DNA of 64,000 bases from Streptomyces hawaiiensis. Lineage in GTDB: Bacteria; Actinomycetota; Actinomycetes; Streptomycetales; Streptomycetaceae. A model generated the notes under the pieces. The model had not been told where the DNA came from. It ran no database searches and worked only from the letters and a program-made list of their open reading frames with translations. The stretch spans positions 7,440,001-7,504,000 of the forward strand of contig NZ_CP021978.1 in NCBI RefSeq assembly GCF_004803895.1, in the 5' to 3' direction. Made by a program: the position numbers and the translations under genes. Shown piece by piece: positions 1-7,487 of this stretch; positions within the stretch are counted from its first letter, which is position 1; each line of letters begins with the position of its first letter.

Positions 1-76
1 TCTCTTCTTACCCGGTGTTCTGACGCGGTGTTGTGCGGTGGTGGCACGGCGACGCTCGGGGTTCTCCGGTCGGGCG

Positions 77-970
77 TCAGAGGCTCGCGCCGTGCGCGTT
101 GCGCAGGGCATCGTGCAGTGGTGCGGCGCCGAACAGTTGCTGGCTGTCGGTGAGTTGGGTCCGGGCACGGTCCGCGGCGGCGCGCCGCTCGGCGTCGTCG
201 GACTCCTGGTGGACCGCGGATTCGCTGCGTGCCGCGGAGATCACCCGGGCCGGGTCGAGGTCGTCGTTGTCGTACGCGCCGGGGATGTTCAGCGCGAACC
301 GGCGCAGCAGTTGCCAGGCGGCGTCCGACGGTGGGTGGCCGGCCGCGGTGAGCCGTTGGATCTGCTCGGCGGCGCCGACAGCATGGGTGAGGAAGTCGAC
401 GCGCAGGCTGAGCGGTCCGATGACGCGCCGCTGGAGCGGCCAGACCGACACGGCCAGCAGGCCACGTGCGGGCGTGAGCCGGTCGTGGGTGAGGGCCGAG
501 CAGATGTAGTACGGGCGGGCGTACCCCTGGGCGTTGAAGGACCGTTCCTCGTCGCGGCGGAGCGAGGCGAGCTTGGTGGCGACGAGCGGCTCGCTGAAGA
601 ACGCCTCGTACACGGAGGAGATGAGCTTCGGGGCGGCAGGTGCGCCGAGCAGGGTGAGTGACTGGTGCACCTGCTCGCGGACGGGCACGGCTGCCTGAGC
701 GGAACGTTTCCCTCGAGGTACCGGCTGTGAAGGCGGTGCTGCCGTGCGTGCCGCCCGAGGGGTGGGTGGGTGCGACGGGGCCTGCTGCTCACCGGGCACG
801 GCCTCGGTCGCCACCTCGGCGTCCAGCGCATCTTCCCAGGCGGCCTCCGCCTCGCGCAGTTCGCCGCGGATGCGGGAAGCGGCAGCGGTGTCACGGGCGC
901 GGCGGGCCTCGCGCAGCCGGGCGCGCAACTGTGACAGCCGCTCCTCCAACTCCTCCAGCGATGCGGTCAT
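77..970 (-). CDS. Coiled-coil protein of unknown function, divergent from the pPIWI-RE operon
   Basis: 297 aa. I do not recognise the family. Residues 1-50 are rich in E, R, L and A and read as a coiled coil, followed by a Pro/Ala-rich linker to about residue 95. A globular part of about 200 residues begins near PVREQVHQSL and could be a winged-helix-like domain, although I see no diagnostic motif. There is no signal peptide or membrane segment. The gene is transcribed away from the nuclease-helicase-PIWI operon across a 141-bp shared promoter region, so it may be a regulator or accessory subunit of that system (inference). The ATG start at 970 has no strong ribosome site. The globular domain could equally be a protein-interaction module. 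Confidence 0.7.
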   Translation of the reverse strand: MTASLEELEERLSQLRARLREARRARDTAAASRIRGELREAEAAWEDALDAEVATEAVPGEQQAPSHPPTPRAARTAAPPSQPVPRGKRSAQAAVPVREQVHQSLTLLGAPAAPKLISSVYEAFFSEPLVATKLASLRRDEERSFNAQGYARPYYICSALTHDRLTPARGLLAVSVWPLQRRVIGPLSLRVDFLTHAVGAAEQIQRLTAAGHPPSDAAWQLLRRFALNIPGAYDNDDLDPARVISAARSESAVHQESDDAERRAAADRARTQLTDSQQLFGAAPLHDALRNAHGASL

Positions 971-1111
971 GCCAGCAGCCTACCGTTCCGGCCATTGAAT
1001 TCCAAGCTGTGCCAATCTTTTCCAAAGTTCTGCGTTACGCTCGGTGGTGTGGCGCATCCGAGGTCTCGGCTGGGCCCGCTGAACACTGCGCTCCGGCGGA
1101 AAGGAGAGGAC
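971..1111. promoter_or_regulatory. Divergent promoter region of the pPIWI-RE locus
   Basis: This 141-bp gap separates two divergent starts and is visibly more AT-rich than its surroundings between about 995 and 1040. It must hold promoters for both directions, but I see no convincing -35/-10 pair. AAGGAGAGGA just before 1112 is the ribosome site of the nuclease gene. Confidence 0.45.
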
Positions 1112-2743
1112 ATGGCCGACGCCACGGCATGGCGCAAGCCGCGATGGATGACGGGGGACGAGAGCCTGGTCCGGGTGGGGCCTGGGACCGGGGCGGGCGT
1201 TGACGACGCGCACACCTGCCCGTCCCGGGACGCGGCCAAGGCCAGGCCCGCGGTCCGGGCGGGGGTGGCCTCCAGGCTGCCCCAGGAGCGTCTGGAGGAC
1301 TTCACTCTCGGCCCGGTGTGCGAGGCCCTGGACCTGATGGAGTTCGACGGCGCGCCTCTGGAGCGGGCCCTCAGCGCTCTGGCCCACCGTCGACGGCCCC
1401 TGCATCCCGGGCATCTCGCCTACGCCGAGCACGCTGTCCGGCTTTACACCGGTCGACGCGACCCGCGCGGCCTCGCACCGGTGAGGCCGTACTGGGTCGT
1501 GCGCAAGGACAACGGGCGGCGCTGGGAACTGTATGCGTGGTGGCGGCGTTATCAGTCGGCCGACGGCCGGCTGCGCGAGTACCGGCGGCTGAGGCACGCC
1601 GAGGCGCGCGTGTCCGCGCCGGGCGAGACAGCCGTCGCCGCGTACGCCGCGGCCTTCGGAGTCAACGCCTCCTGGCCGCGGCGCTGGCAGCAGGAGTTTC
1701 CGCTGCACCGTGCGCCGTCGCGGGTCACGCACGTACGAATCGTCGAGGTCGGCCTGGGCGACGGCTCCGAGTCCGTCCAGTTCGAGGGCACCGTCGCCGA
1801 GGCCAAGGCGTACTACGAGAGGCATGGCGACGCTCATGTCAGAAGCGTCGTCAACGGCGGCACCCCACGCCCCGGTTCGGCGTGCCTCGACTGCAAGCAG
1901 TTCACGGGGTGCGACACCGTGCACCGCTCGCCTGGCGTACTGGCCCTGCCCTCGCGCAGGCTGCCGCTGCGCAAGGTCTCGGTCAGCGATCTGCGCTATC
2001 ACGCCGTGTGCCCCGCCCAGGGTTTCCTGCGATCTCTGCACCTGCCGAAGTCGGACGAGTACAGCGACGCGGCCAAGCTCGGCCAGGCGGTGCACGCGTG
2101 GATCGAGAAGCTGCACCGACGGGACGGGTGGCCGCCCTGTACGGCCGCCGACATGCCGGCCGAAGGCGAGAACTGGACACGCGGCCGATGGCAGGTCCCC
2201 GACGAGGAGGCCGAACTGGGCCGCAGGATGCTCCTCCAGCACGTGGCCGCCTGCCCGTTCCAGGACTCCGGACTCATCGAGCAGGCCGAGTGCGAGCCGC
2301 TCCGCGTGGTCCACGACACCGCCGCGCAGGCCGTCGTCATCGCCAAACCCGACCTGCTCTACCGGGAGGACGGCTCCTGGGTGTGGCGCGAACTCAAGAC
2401 CACCCGCAAAGCCCTGCGCCAGGGCACTGATCCCCTGGACGCCTATCCCCAACTCGCCCTGGCCGTTGTGCTGCTGGCCCGTGGAGCGCTCGGCGGTGAC
2501 CCGAGCGGCTCCCGGGTCGAGGTGGAGTTCCTCCGGCCCGATGATTCCACCCCGTACGTGATCGACCCGACCGACCCGCAGCGGGTCGCGAAGGCCGAGG
2601 CCGTGCTCCAACAGCACGCCGGTCCCTGGCGCGAGGACGACCAGTGGGAAGCCAGGCCGGGCCGGCACTGCCAGTGGTGTCCCGTGTCCCGGTGGTGTAC
2701 GAGCGCCGCATCCGGCGAGAAGGCGGGGGAGGAGAAGGTATGA
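1112..2743 (+). CDS. AddB/Cas4-like PD-(D/E)XK nuclease with a predicted 4Fe-4S cluster
   Basis: 543 aa. The C-terminal half carries a RecB-type nuclease signature: a GQAVHAWIEKLH helix, D414 in AKPDLL, and E427-L-K429 in RELKTT. One cysteine at 300 (HAVCPAQ) plus C520-x2-C523-x5-C529 reproduces the cysteine spacing of AddB and Cas4 nucleases, whose cluster staples the nuclease fold. The N-terminal ~290 residues are not recognisable, apart from an extra ACLDCKQFTGC cluster that may bind metal. The likely role is DNA end processing or degradation in the downstream pPIWI-RE system (inference). ATG 1112 was chosen over an upstream in-frame ATG because AAGGAGAGG precedes it. The stop overlaps the next start by 4 nt, so the two are translationally coupled. 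No cas1/cas2 or CRISPR lies nearby, so this is not a CRISPR Cas4. Confidence 0.82.
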   Translation: MADATAWRKPRWMTGDESLVRVGPGTGAGVDDAHTCPSRDAAKARPAVRAGVASRLPQERLEDFTLGPVCEALDLMEFDGAPLERALSALAHRRRPLHPGHLAYAEHAVRLYTGRRDPRGLAPVRPYWVVRKDNGRRWELYAWWRRYQSADGRLREYRRLRHAEARVSAPGETAVAAYAAAFGVNASWPRRWQQEFPLHRAPSRVTHVRIVEVGLGDGSESVQFEGTVAEAKAYYERHGDAHVRSVVNGGTPRPGSACLDCKQFTGCDTVHRSPGVLALPSRRLPLRKVSVSDLRYHAVCPAQGFLRSLHLPKSDEYSDAAKLGQAVHAWIEKLHRRDGWPPCTAADMPAEGENWTRGRWQVPDEEAELGRRMLLQHVAACPFQDSGLIEQAECEPLRVVHDTAAQAVVIAKPDLLYREDGSWVWRELKTTRKALRQGTDPLDAYPQLALAVVLLARGALGGDPSGSRVEVEFLRPDDSTPYVIDPTDPQRVAKAEAVLQQHAGPWREDDQWEARPGRHCQWCPVSRWCTSAASGEKAGEEKV

Positions 2744-3969
2744 CCGCCCTGGACACGAGCGACCCACACACCGAGGACACCCGTCCCGGCTCGGCCTCGG
2801 AAGCCACCGTTCCCCAACCACCGGCCGCGGCCGACGGGGGCCCGGACGAATCCCTGCTGCGGCAGATCGCCGGGGCCCTGGCCTGCCTGTCCCGGCAGCG
2901 CACGGTTCCGCATCCGGTCTACCCGGACAAGGTGCAGAACGCCTACAACCGGCTCGTACTGCACTGCCTGCGCCGCGACGAGCAGCCACCGGGCAGCGTC
3001 CCGGAGATGGTCCGCTGGGCGTGCGAACGCCCCTTGCGGGCATGGCCGATGGACCTGCCCGCCGAAGCCCGGGCCGTCGGCGACCTGCTCGTCGACCCCG
3101 AGACCCGGCTGCCACACCAACTCTGCCTCGAATGGGAAGTCGACGCCGCCGACCCGGCCGCCGAACTCTTCGAGAACCAGCGCATCCTCGAAGCCCTCGC
3201 CGAGTGCCGGGCCGCCAGGAACCCCAGGGCTTACACCGCCTTCCGGTCCCTGCTCACCACCAGGCCGGTCCTCACCGGCGCCGAACTCGCCCTGCTGGGC
3301 GGGGACCCCGAGTGCGGCATGCTCCTCCAGCACGTCATCAAGCGGTGCTACGAACCGGTGCCCGCCTCCTACCGGCGCGCCGACGGCACGTACCGGCAGT
3401 GCGGACGCTGCCGCTGCCTGATGGTGCCCCTGCCCGACGGCGGTCACCGATGCGAACTGGACCGCTGCCGCCGGGACGGCATGACCGACACCGGAAGCAC
3501 CCTGCGCGCCGACCAGGGCGGCCTCCACCAGCTCAGCCGCCCCCTGCGGATGTTCGTCACCAGCCCGGGACTTGCCGAGACCGACCTCCAGACCGCGCTG
3601 CGCAGAAGGTTCGGCATCACCGCCGAGATGTGGCCCCACTACGACGCCTACGACCTGCGCATCCCCCTGCCCGACGGCCGGTTCTGGGCCGTGGACGTCA
3701 AGGACCGGGTGAACCCCGTCCAGCTCGCCCGCACCCTCACGCCCTTTCGCACCGACCCGCCGTACGACCGGGCCTTCCTCGTCGTGCCCCGCTACCGCTT
3801 CCGGGACAACGAAGCGTACGGCCGGCAGTTCCAGCGCCACCTGCCCGACGCCCTGACCGGCCGCGTCACCCTCCTCGACGACCGGGTCTTCCTGCGTCTG
3901 GTCGGCGACGAGCTCGCCGCCCGCCCGGGCACACACCACGACGGCACGGAAGGAGACCGCCATGCGTGA
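2740..3969 (+). CDS. pPIWI-RE system restriction-endonuclease-like (REase) protein
   Basis: 409 aa. The C-terminal domain has a PD-(D/E)XK core: D305 in YDLRIPL and D319-V-K321 after a strand-loop spacing typical of restriction endonucleases. A zinc-ribbon-like cluster (C221-x2-C224-x-C226 ... C238-x4-C243) precedes it. The N-terminal ~200 residues are helical and unrecognised; pPIWI-RE nuclease partners carry family-specific N-terminal extensions. Its position immediately before a DinG-type helicase and a PIWI-RE gene is the classical three-gene order, so I read it as the REase component that cuts DNA at sites chosen by the complex. ATG 2740 overlaps the upstream stop (ATGA), and the downstream helicase start overlaps this gene by 8 nt, indicating one operon. 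Confidence 0.8.
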   Translation: MTALDTSDPHTEDTRPGSASEATVPQPPAAADGGPDESLLRQIAGALACLSRQRTVPHPVYPDKVQNAYNRLVLHCLRRDEQPPGSVPEMVRWACERPLRAWPMDLPAEARAVGDLLVDPETRLPHQLCLEWEVDAADPAAELFENQRILEALAECRAARNPRAYTAFRSLLTTRPVLTGAELALLGGDPECGMLLQHVIKRCYEPVPASYRRADGTYRQCGRCRCLMVPLPDGGHRCELDRCRRDGMTDTGSTLRADQGGLHQLSRPLRMFVTSPGLAETDLQTALRRRFGITAEMWPHYDAYDLRIPLPDGRFWAVDVKDRVNPVQLARTLTPFRTDPPYDRAFLVVPRYRFRDNEAYGRQFQRHLPDALTGRVTLLDDRVFLRLVGDELAARPGTHHDGTEGDRHA

Positions 3970-6900
3970 CCGCAGTGGCTGGCACCGCCGCTGCTCCCCG
4001 CGGCAGCTGAACGAAGTGTGGCCGGACGACCTCGGCTCCTTCCGGCCCGGTGACCTGCTCGACGTCGAACTCGGGCTGTACCTCCTGCAGAGCGTGACCC
4101 CCACCCGAGCCGCCATCGACGTATGGCCACTGCTTGGGGGCTACCCCTACAGCGAGGCGTTCGGAGACGTACGGTCCGACGAGCAACGCCTGCGCATCCT
4201 GCGCGCCCGGCACCACCTGTGGGACCTCAGGCGTGGACGGGCCTGGACAGAAGCGCTGACGGCGTACCTCGAGGTGCCGCAGCAGCTGCGCGGATACGAC
4301 CTCGACGACCCGCACTCCGCTCCGTGCCGCCGGCAACCCTCCCGCGCCGCAAGACGGTTCTACGTCTTCGAGGAACTGCTCAACCAGGCACCCGAGTTCG
4401 CCACACGCAGCCTCCCGCTCGCCGAAGCCGGCGAGTACACCTTCCGCGCACAGGACCGTGTGCACTCGGTGGAGTTCCCGCAGGACCTGCTGACCGGGAT
4501 GGTGCCGCGTGTCCATGCTCTGGACGCCCTGCCCGGCGGACAGGGCGAACCCATTGACGTCACCTGGGCGGAACTGGAGAAGGCCGCCGAAGCGATGGAC
4601 TGCGCCGAAGCCGCGTCCGCGAACGGACACGGCAACGACTGGGCCAGGCGGCTGCGCCGCGTCAAACTGCTCGTACGCGACGACGAACTCGGCCGCTTCA
4701 CCCGGAAGGGGCGGCTCAGGATCGACCGGCTGCTGCACATGGTGGGCATGGTCGGCGCGGGCAAGTCCACGATCCGCGACATCCTCACCTACCACCTGGT
4801 CACCCAGTCGCCCCGCCGCGTCACCATCGTGGTCGGCGACGTCGCCGAAACCCTCGCCGTCGTCGAGCAGTTCCACCGGCTCGGCGTACCGGCCGCGCCG
4901 ATCCTCGGCTACTCCACACGTGAGCGGAACATCAGTCGGCTGCACCGCCGTACGGCCACCGCGGGAGCCGCGACCATGCTCGGCCACGACCACTCCGGGT
5001 TCACGTATCTGAGCAGTGCCTGTCCCGTGGACGTGCTGCGGGGCCTGGAAGCACGTCGGCCGCTCGGTATCCGGGAAGCACCCTGCCTCGGGCTGTACAC
5101 CGTTCCGAAACAAGAGGAAACCGCCGCGACGGATCCCCTGCTCGAGGAGGAGTACCCGGCCGCGGAGGCCGCCCCCACCGAAGACCGCCCCAAGCCGCAA
5201 CGGCGGCTGTGCCCGCTGTGGCACCGATGCCCCCGGCACCGCGGAGCCCGGGATCTCGTCGACGCCCGCGTCTGGGTCGGCACACCGGCCGGCCTGCTGC
5301 ACAGCTCCGTACCGCAACACCAGCACGATGAGCAGCTGCGCTATCTCGAACTCGCCTGCCGTCTCACCGACCTGGTCATCGTGGACGAGGCCGACCGCGT
5401 GCAGATGCAGCTCGACGCGGCCTTCGCCCCGGCCAGCACCCTGGTGGGCAAGTACCCCAACTCCTGGTTCGACGAGGTCGCCGTCCACAAGGTCCAGCAG
5501 ATGGCGCGCGACGGACGGCTCCAGCTCTCCGCACGCGACGTCGACGACTGGATCAACGCCGTCAACACCGTCAGCGCCGCCACCGACCGGCTCTACGCAC
5601 TGCTGGTGAAGGACGACCAGCTCAGGCGGTGGATCAGCGTCGACTACTTCAGCGCCTACACCCTGCACAATCTGCTGCTCGACAGCTGGTTCCCCGGCCG
5701 GGCCCAGGGCGAGCAGCCACCCCCAGCCGCGCGCACGCTCGACGACGCCCTGTTGCGTTTCCGCGACGACCCACTCCACGAACAACCGGACCAGGGCGAC
5801 GACGAGGTGACATCACTCGTGAACACCTTCGTGCACCTCACTCTGGAACTCCTCCACGCGCCCCGGGGCGCCCGCACCCGTGAACGGCTGCGCGACACGC
5901 TCACCGGCATCGTCGGCCAGGACTCCGCCGCCCTCGAGCGGACCGGGATCGACGTTCAGGCCGGGCGTTTCGAGTTCACGCTGATCCTCGCAGCCCTGCA
6001 CAGCCGGCTCGACTTCATGACCACACTGTGGCCGCGCGTCGAAGCCGCCCTCCACCTGGAGAACGCGTCCAACCAGCTCTCCCGCAGGCCCCCCAAGGAC
6101 TACGAGCCGGTCATCCCCGAATCCCCCATGGGCAACGTCCTCGGCTTCCAGTTCCGCCTCGACGACCGGGAGCGCGACGGCGGCCGCAGCGGCGAGTTGC
6201 GCTTCTTCCACTGCAACGGCGTGGGCCGGGAACTGCTTCTGCGCCTGGGCGACCTGTGCCTGGTGGACGGGCGTCCCGCCCCGCACGTCCTGCTCATGTC
6301 CGCCACCAGCTGGGCCGGCACCTCCAGCAGGTACCACCTGCACACGGAGGTCGGCGCCCTGCTCCGTCCGCTGGACGACGAGATCGAGGCCGTCCTCGGC
6401 ACCGAGTTCCGCAAGGAGTTCCTCCACTGGCCCGGCGGTGACCAACCCCGGCCCGTACGCCTGTCGGGCTGCGACCCCGAGGAACGCCCGCAGGCCCTCC
6501 TGGAGATGCTGCGGCAACTTGCCGTTCCCGACCGCAGTCTGCCCGGCTCGGTCAGCATGCTGGACACCGAGCTCCGCGAGATCGACGACGGGGAAAGGCG
6601 TCGCCTTCTGCTGCTCGTCGGCAGCTACGAGGAGGCACGCCGGGCCGCTGAGTACCTCAACCAGATCCCCGAGTGGAATGGCCGCGTCGTCCAGCTCGTC
6701 TCCGACGACGCCGACGCGGACACCGCCTGGAACCGGCTGCCCGAGGACGCCAGGGTACGCACGCTCACCCGCGGCGATGTGAAGTCCTTCCCCACCGTGG
6801 GCGGGGACCTTCTCGTCGCCCCGCTCCTGGCGGTCGAGCGCGGACACAACATCGTGCTGCCCGGAGGCAAGGCAGCGATCGGCAGCGTCTACTTCCTGGC

Positions 6901-7420
6901 CCGCCCCCACCCCCGGCCCGACGACATCACGCTCGCCATCCAGGCCATCAACGACTGGGCGGTGCGGCACCTGCGTGACGTCGACGGAGTCTTCACCCAG
7001 GGGGTTCTCGCCGGGGCCACGCCCCACGAGGCCGCCATTGGCTTCCGCAGTCGCGCCTTCCGTCAGTGGAACCGGTACCTTACCCGCCGACTGGCCTGGT
7101 CCAGCCTCCGCGACGACGAGAAGACCGCGTTCACCTGGGACCAGCTCGTCGTGATGTGGCAGGTCATCGGACGCCTCGTACGAGGAGGCGTCCCCGCACG
7201 CGTGGTCTTCGTCGACGCCGCCTTCTCGCCCCGGGAAGCCGGCTTCCAGTCCACCGACACGCCCGACACCAGCCTGCTGGCCAGCATGCGCGCCGTGCTC
7301 GCGCCCTACTTCGACGACACGGACGGCGTCATCACGGCCCCGGAGCCGCCGGCGCTCGACAAGTCCCTCGTACGGGAGCTGTACGAGCCGCTGTACCGCG
7401 CCCTCGTGGACATGGGCTGA
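3962..7420 (+). CDS. DinG/XPD-type superfamily 2 helicase of the pPIWI-RE system
   Basis: 1152 aa, much longer than housekeeping DinG. Walker A is GAGKS with K268. The Walker B/DEAD box is D475-E-A-D478, and motif VI is Q1067-V-I-G-R-L-V-R1074, the QxxGRxxR form of DinG/XPD proteins. Four cysteines lie between motifs I and II (ACPVDVL, APCLGLY, and CPLWHRC), as expected for the 4Fe-4S domain of this family. The N-terminal ~260 residues are a family-specific extension. The protein should unwind DNA or RNA-DNA hybrids in an ATP-dependent way and feed the nuclease and PIWI components (established for the family fold, inferred for substrate). GAAGGAGACC precedes the ATG at 3962, and the gene overlaps the REase gene by 8 nt. 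Confidence 0.86.
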   Translation: MRDRSGWHRRCSPRQLNEVWPDDLGSFRPGDLLDVELGLYLLQSVTPTRAAIDVWPLLGGYPYSEAFGDVRSDEQRLRILRARHHLWDLRRGRAWTEALTAYLEVPQQLRGYDLDDPHSAPCRRQPSRAARRFYVFEELLNQAPEFATRSLPLAEAGEYTFRAQDRVHSVEFPQDLLTGMVPRVHALDALPGGQGEPIDVTWAELEKAAEAMDCAEAASANGHGNDWARRLRRVKLLVRDDELGRFTRKGRLRIDRLLHMVGMVGAGKSTIRDILTYHLVTQSPRRVTIVVGDVAETLAVVEQFHRLGVPAAPILGYSTRERNISRLHRRTATAGAATMLGHDHSGFTYLSSACPVDVLRGLEARRPLGIREAPCLGLYTVPKQEETAATDPLLEEEYPAAEAAPTEDRPKPQRRLCPLWHRCPRHRGARDLVDARVWVGTPAGLLHSSVPQHQHDEQLRYLELACRLTDLVIVDEADRVQMQLDAAFAPASTLVGKYPNSWFDEVAVHKVQQMARDGRLQLSARDVDDWINAVNTVSAATDRLYALLVKDDQLRRWISVDYFSAYTLHNLLLDSWFPGRAQGEQPPPAARTLDDALLRFRDDPLHEQPDQGDDEVTSLVNTFVHLTLELLHAPRGARTRERLRDTLTGIVGQDSAALERTGIDVQAGRFEFTLILAALHSRLDFMTTLWPRVEAALHLENASNQLSRRPPKDYEPVIPESPMGNVLGFQFRLDDRERDGGRSGELRFFHCNGVGRELLLRLGDLCLVDGRPAPHVLLMSATSWAGTSSRYHLHTEVGALLRPLDDEIEAVLGTEFRKEFLHWPGGDQPRPVRLSGCDPEERPQALLEMLRQLAVPDRSLPGSVSMLDTELREIDDGERRRLLLLVGSYEEARRAAEYLNQIPEWNGRVVQLVSDDADADTAWNRLPEDARVRTLTRGDVKSFPTVGGDLLVAPLLAVERGHNIVLPGGKAAIGSVYFLARPHPRPDDITLAIQAINDWAVRHLRDVDGVFTQGVLAGATPHEAAIGFRSRAFRQWNRYLTRRLAWSSLRDDEKTAFTWDQLVVMWQVIGRLVRGGVPARVVFVDAAFSPREAGFQSTDTPDTSLLASMRAVLAPYFDDTDGVITAPEPPALDKSLVRELYEPLYRALVDMG

Positions 7421-7487
7421 CAGTCGCGCCTGCCGCCCGCATCCGGACTTCCCACCCCGCCCGCACGCCCCAGAGGAGCACTGAACG

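Noticed and set aside
1112..2743. CRISPR-associated Cas4
   Set aside because: The nuclease is Cas4-like in cysteine spacing, but no repeats, cas1, cas2 or effector genes are present.
980..3115. Long open frame on the minus strand opposite the first two operon genes
   Set aside because: It is a high-GC shadow: Arg/Pro/Gly-rich composition with no family match, opposite clearly conserved nuclease motifs.
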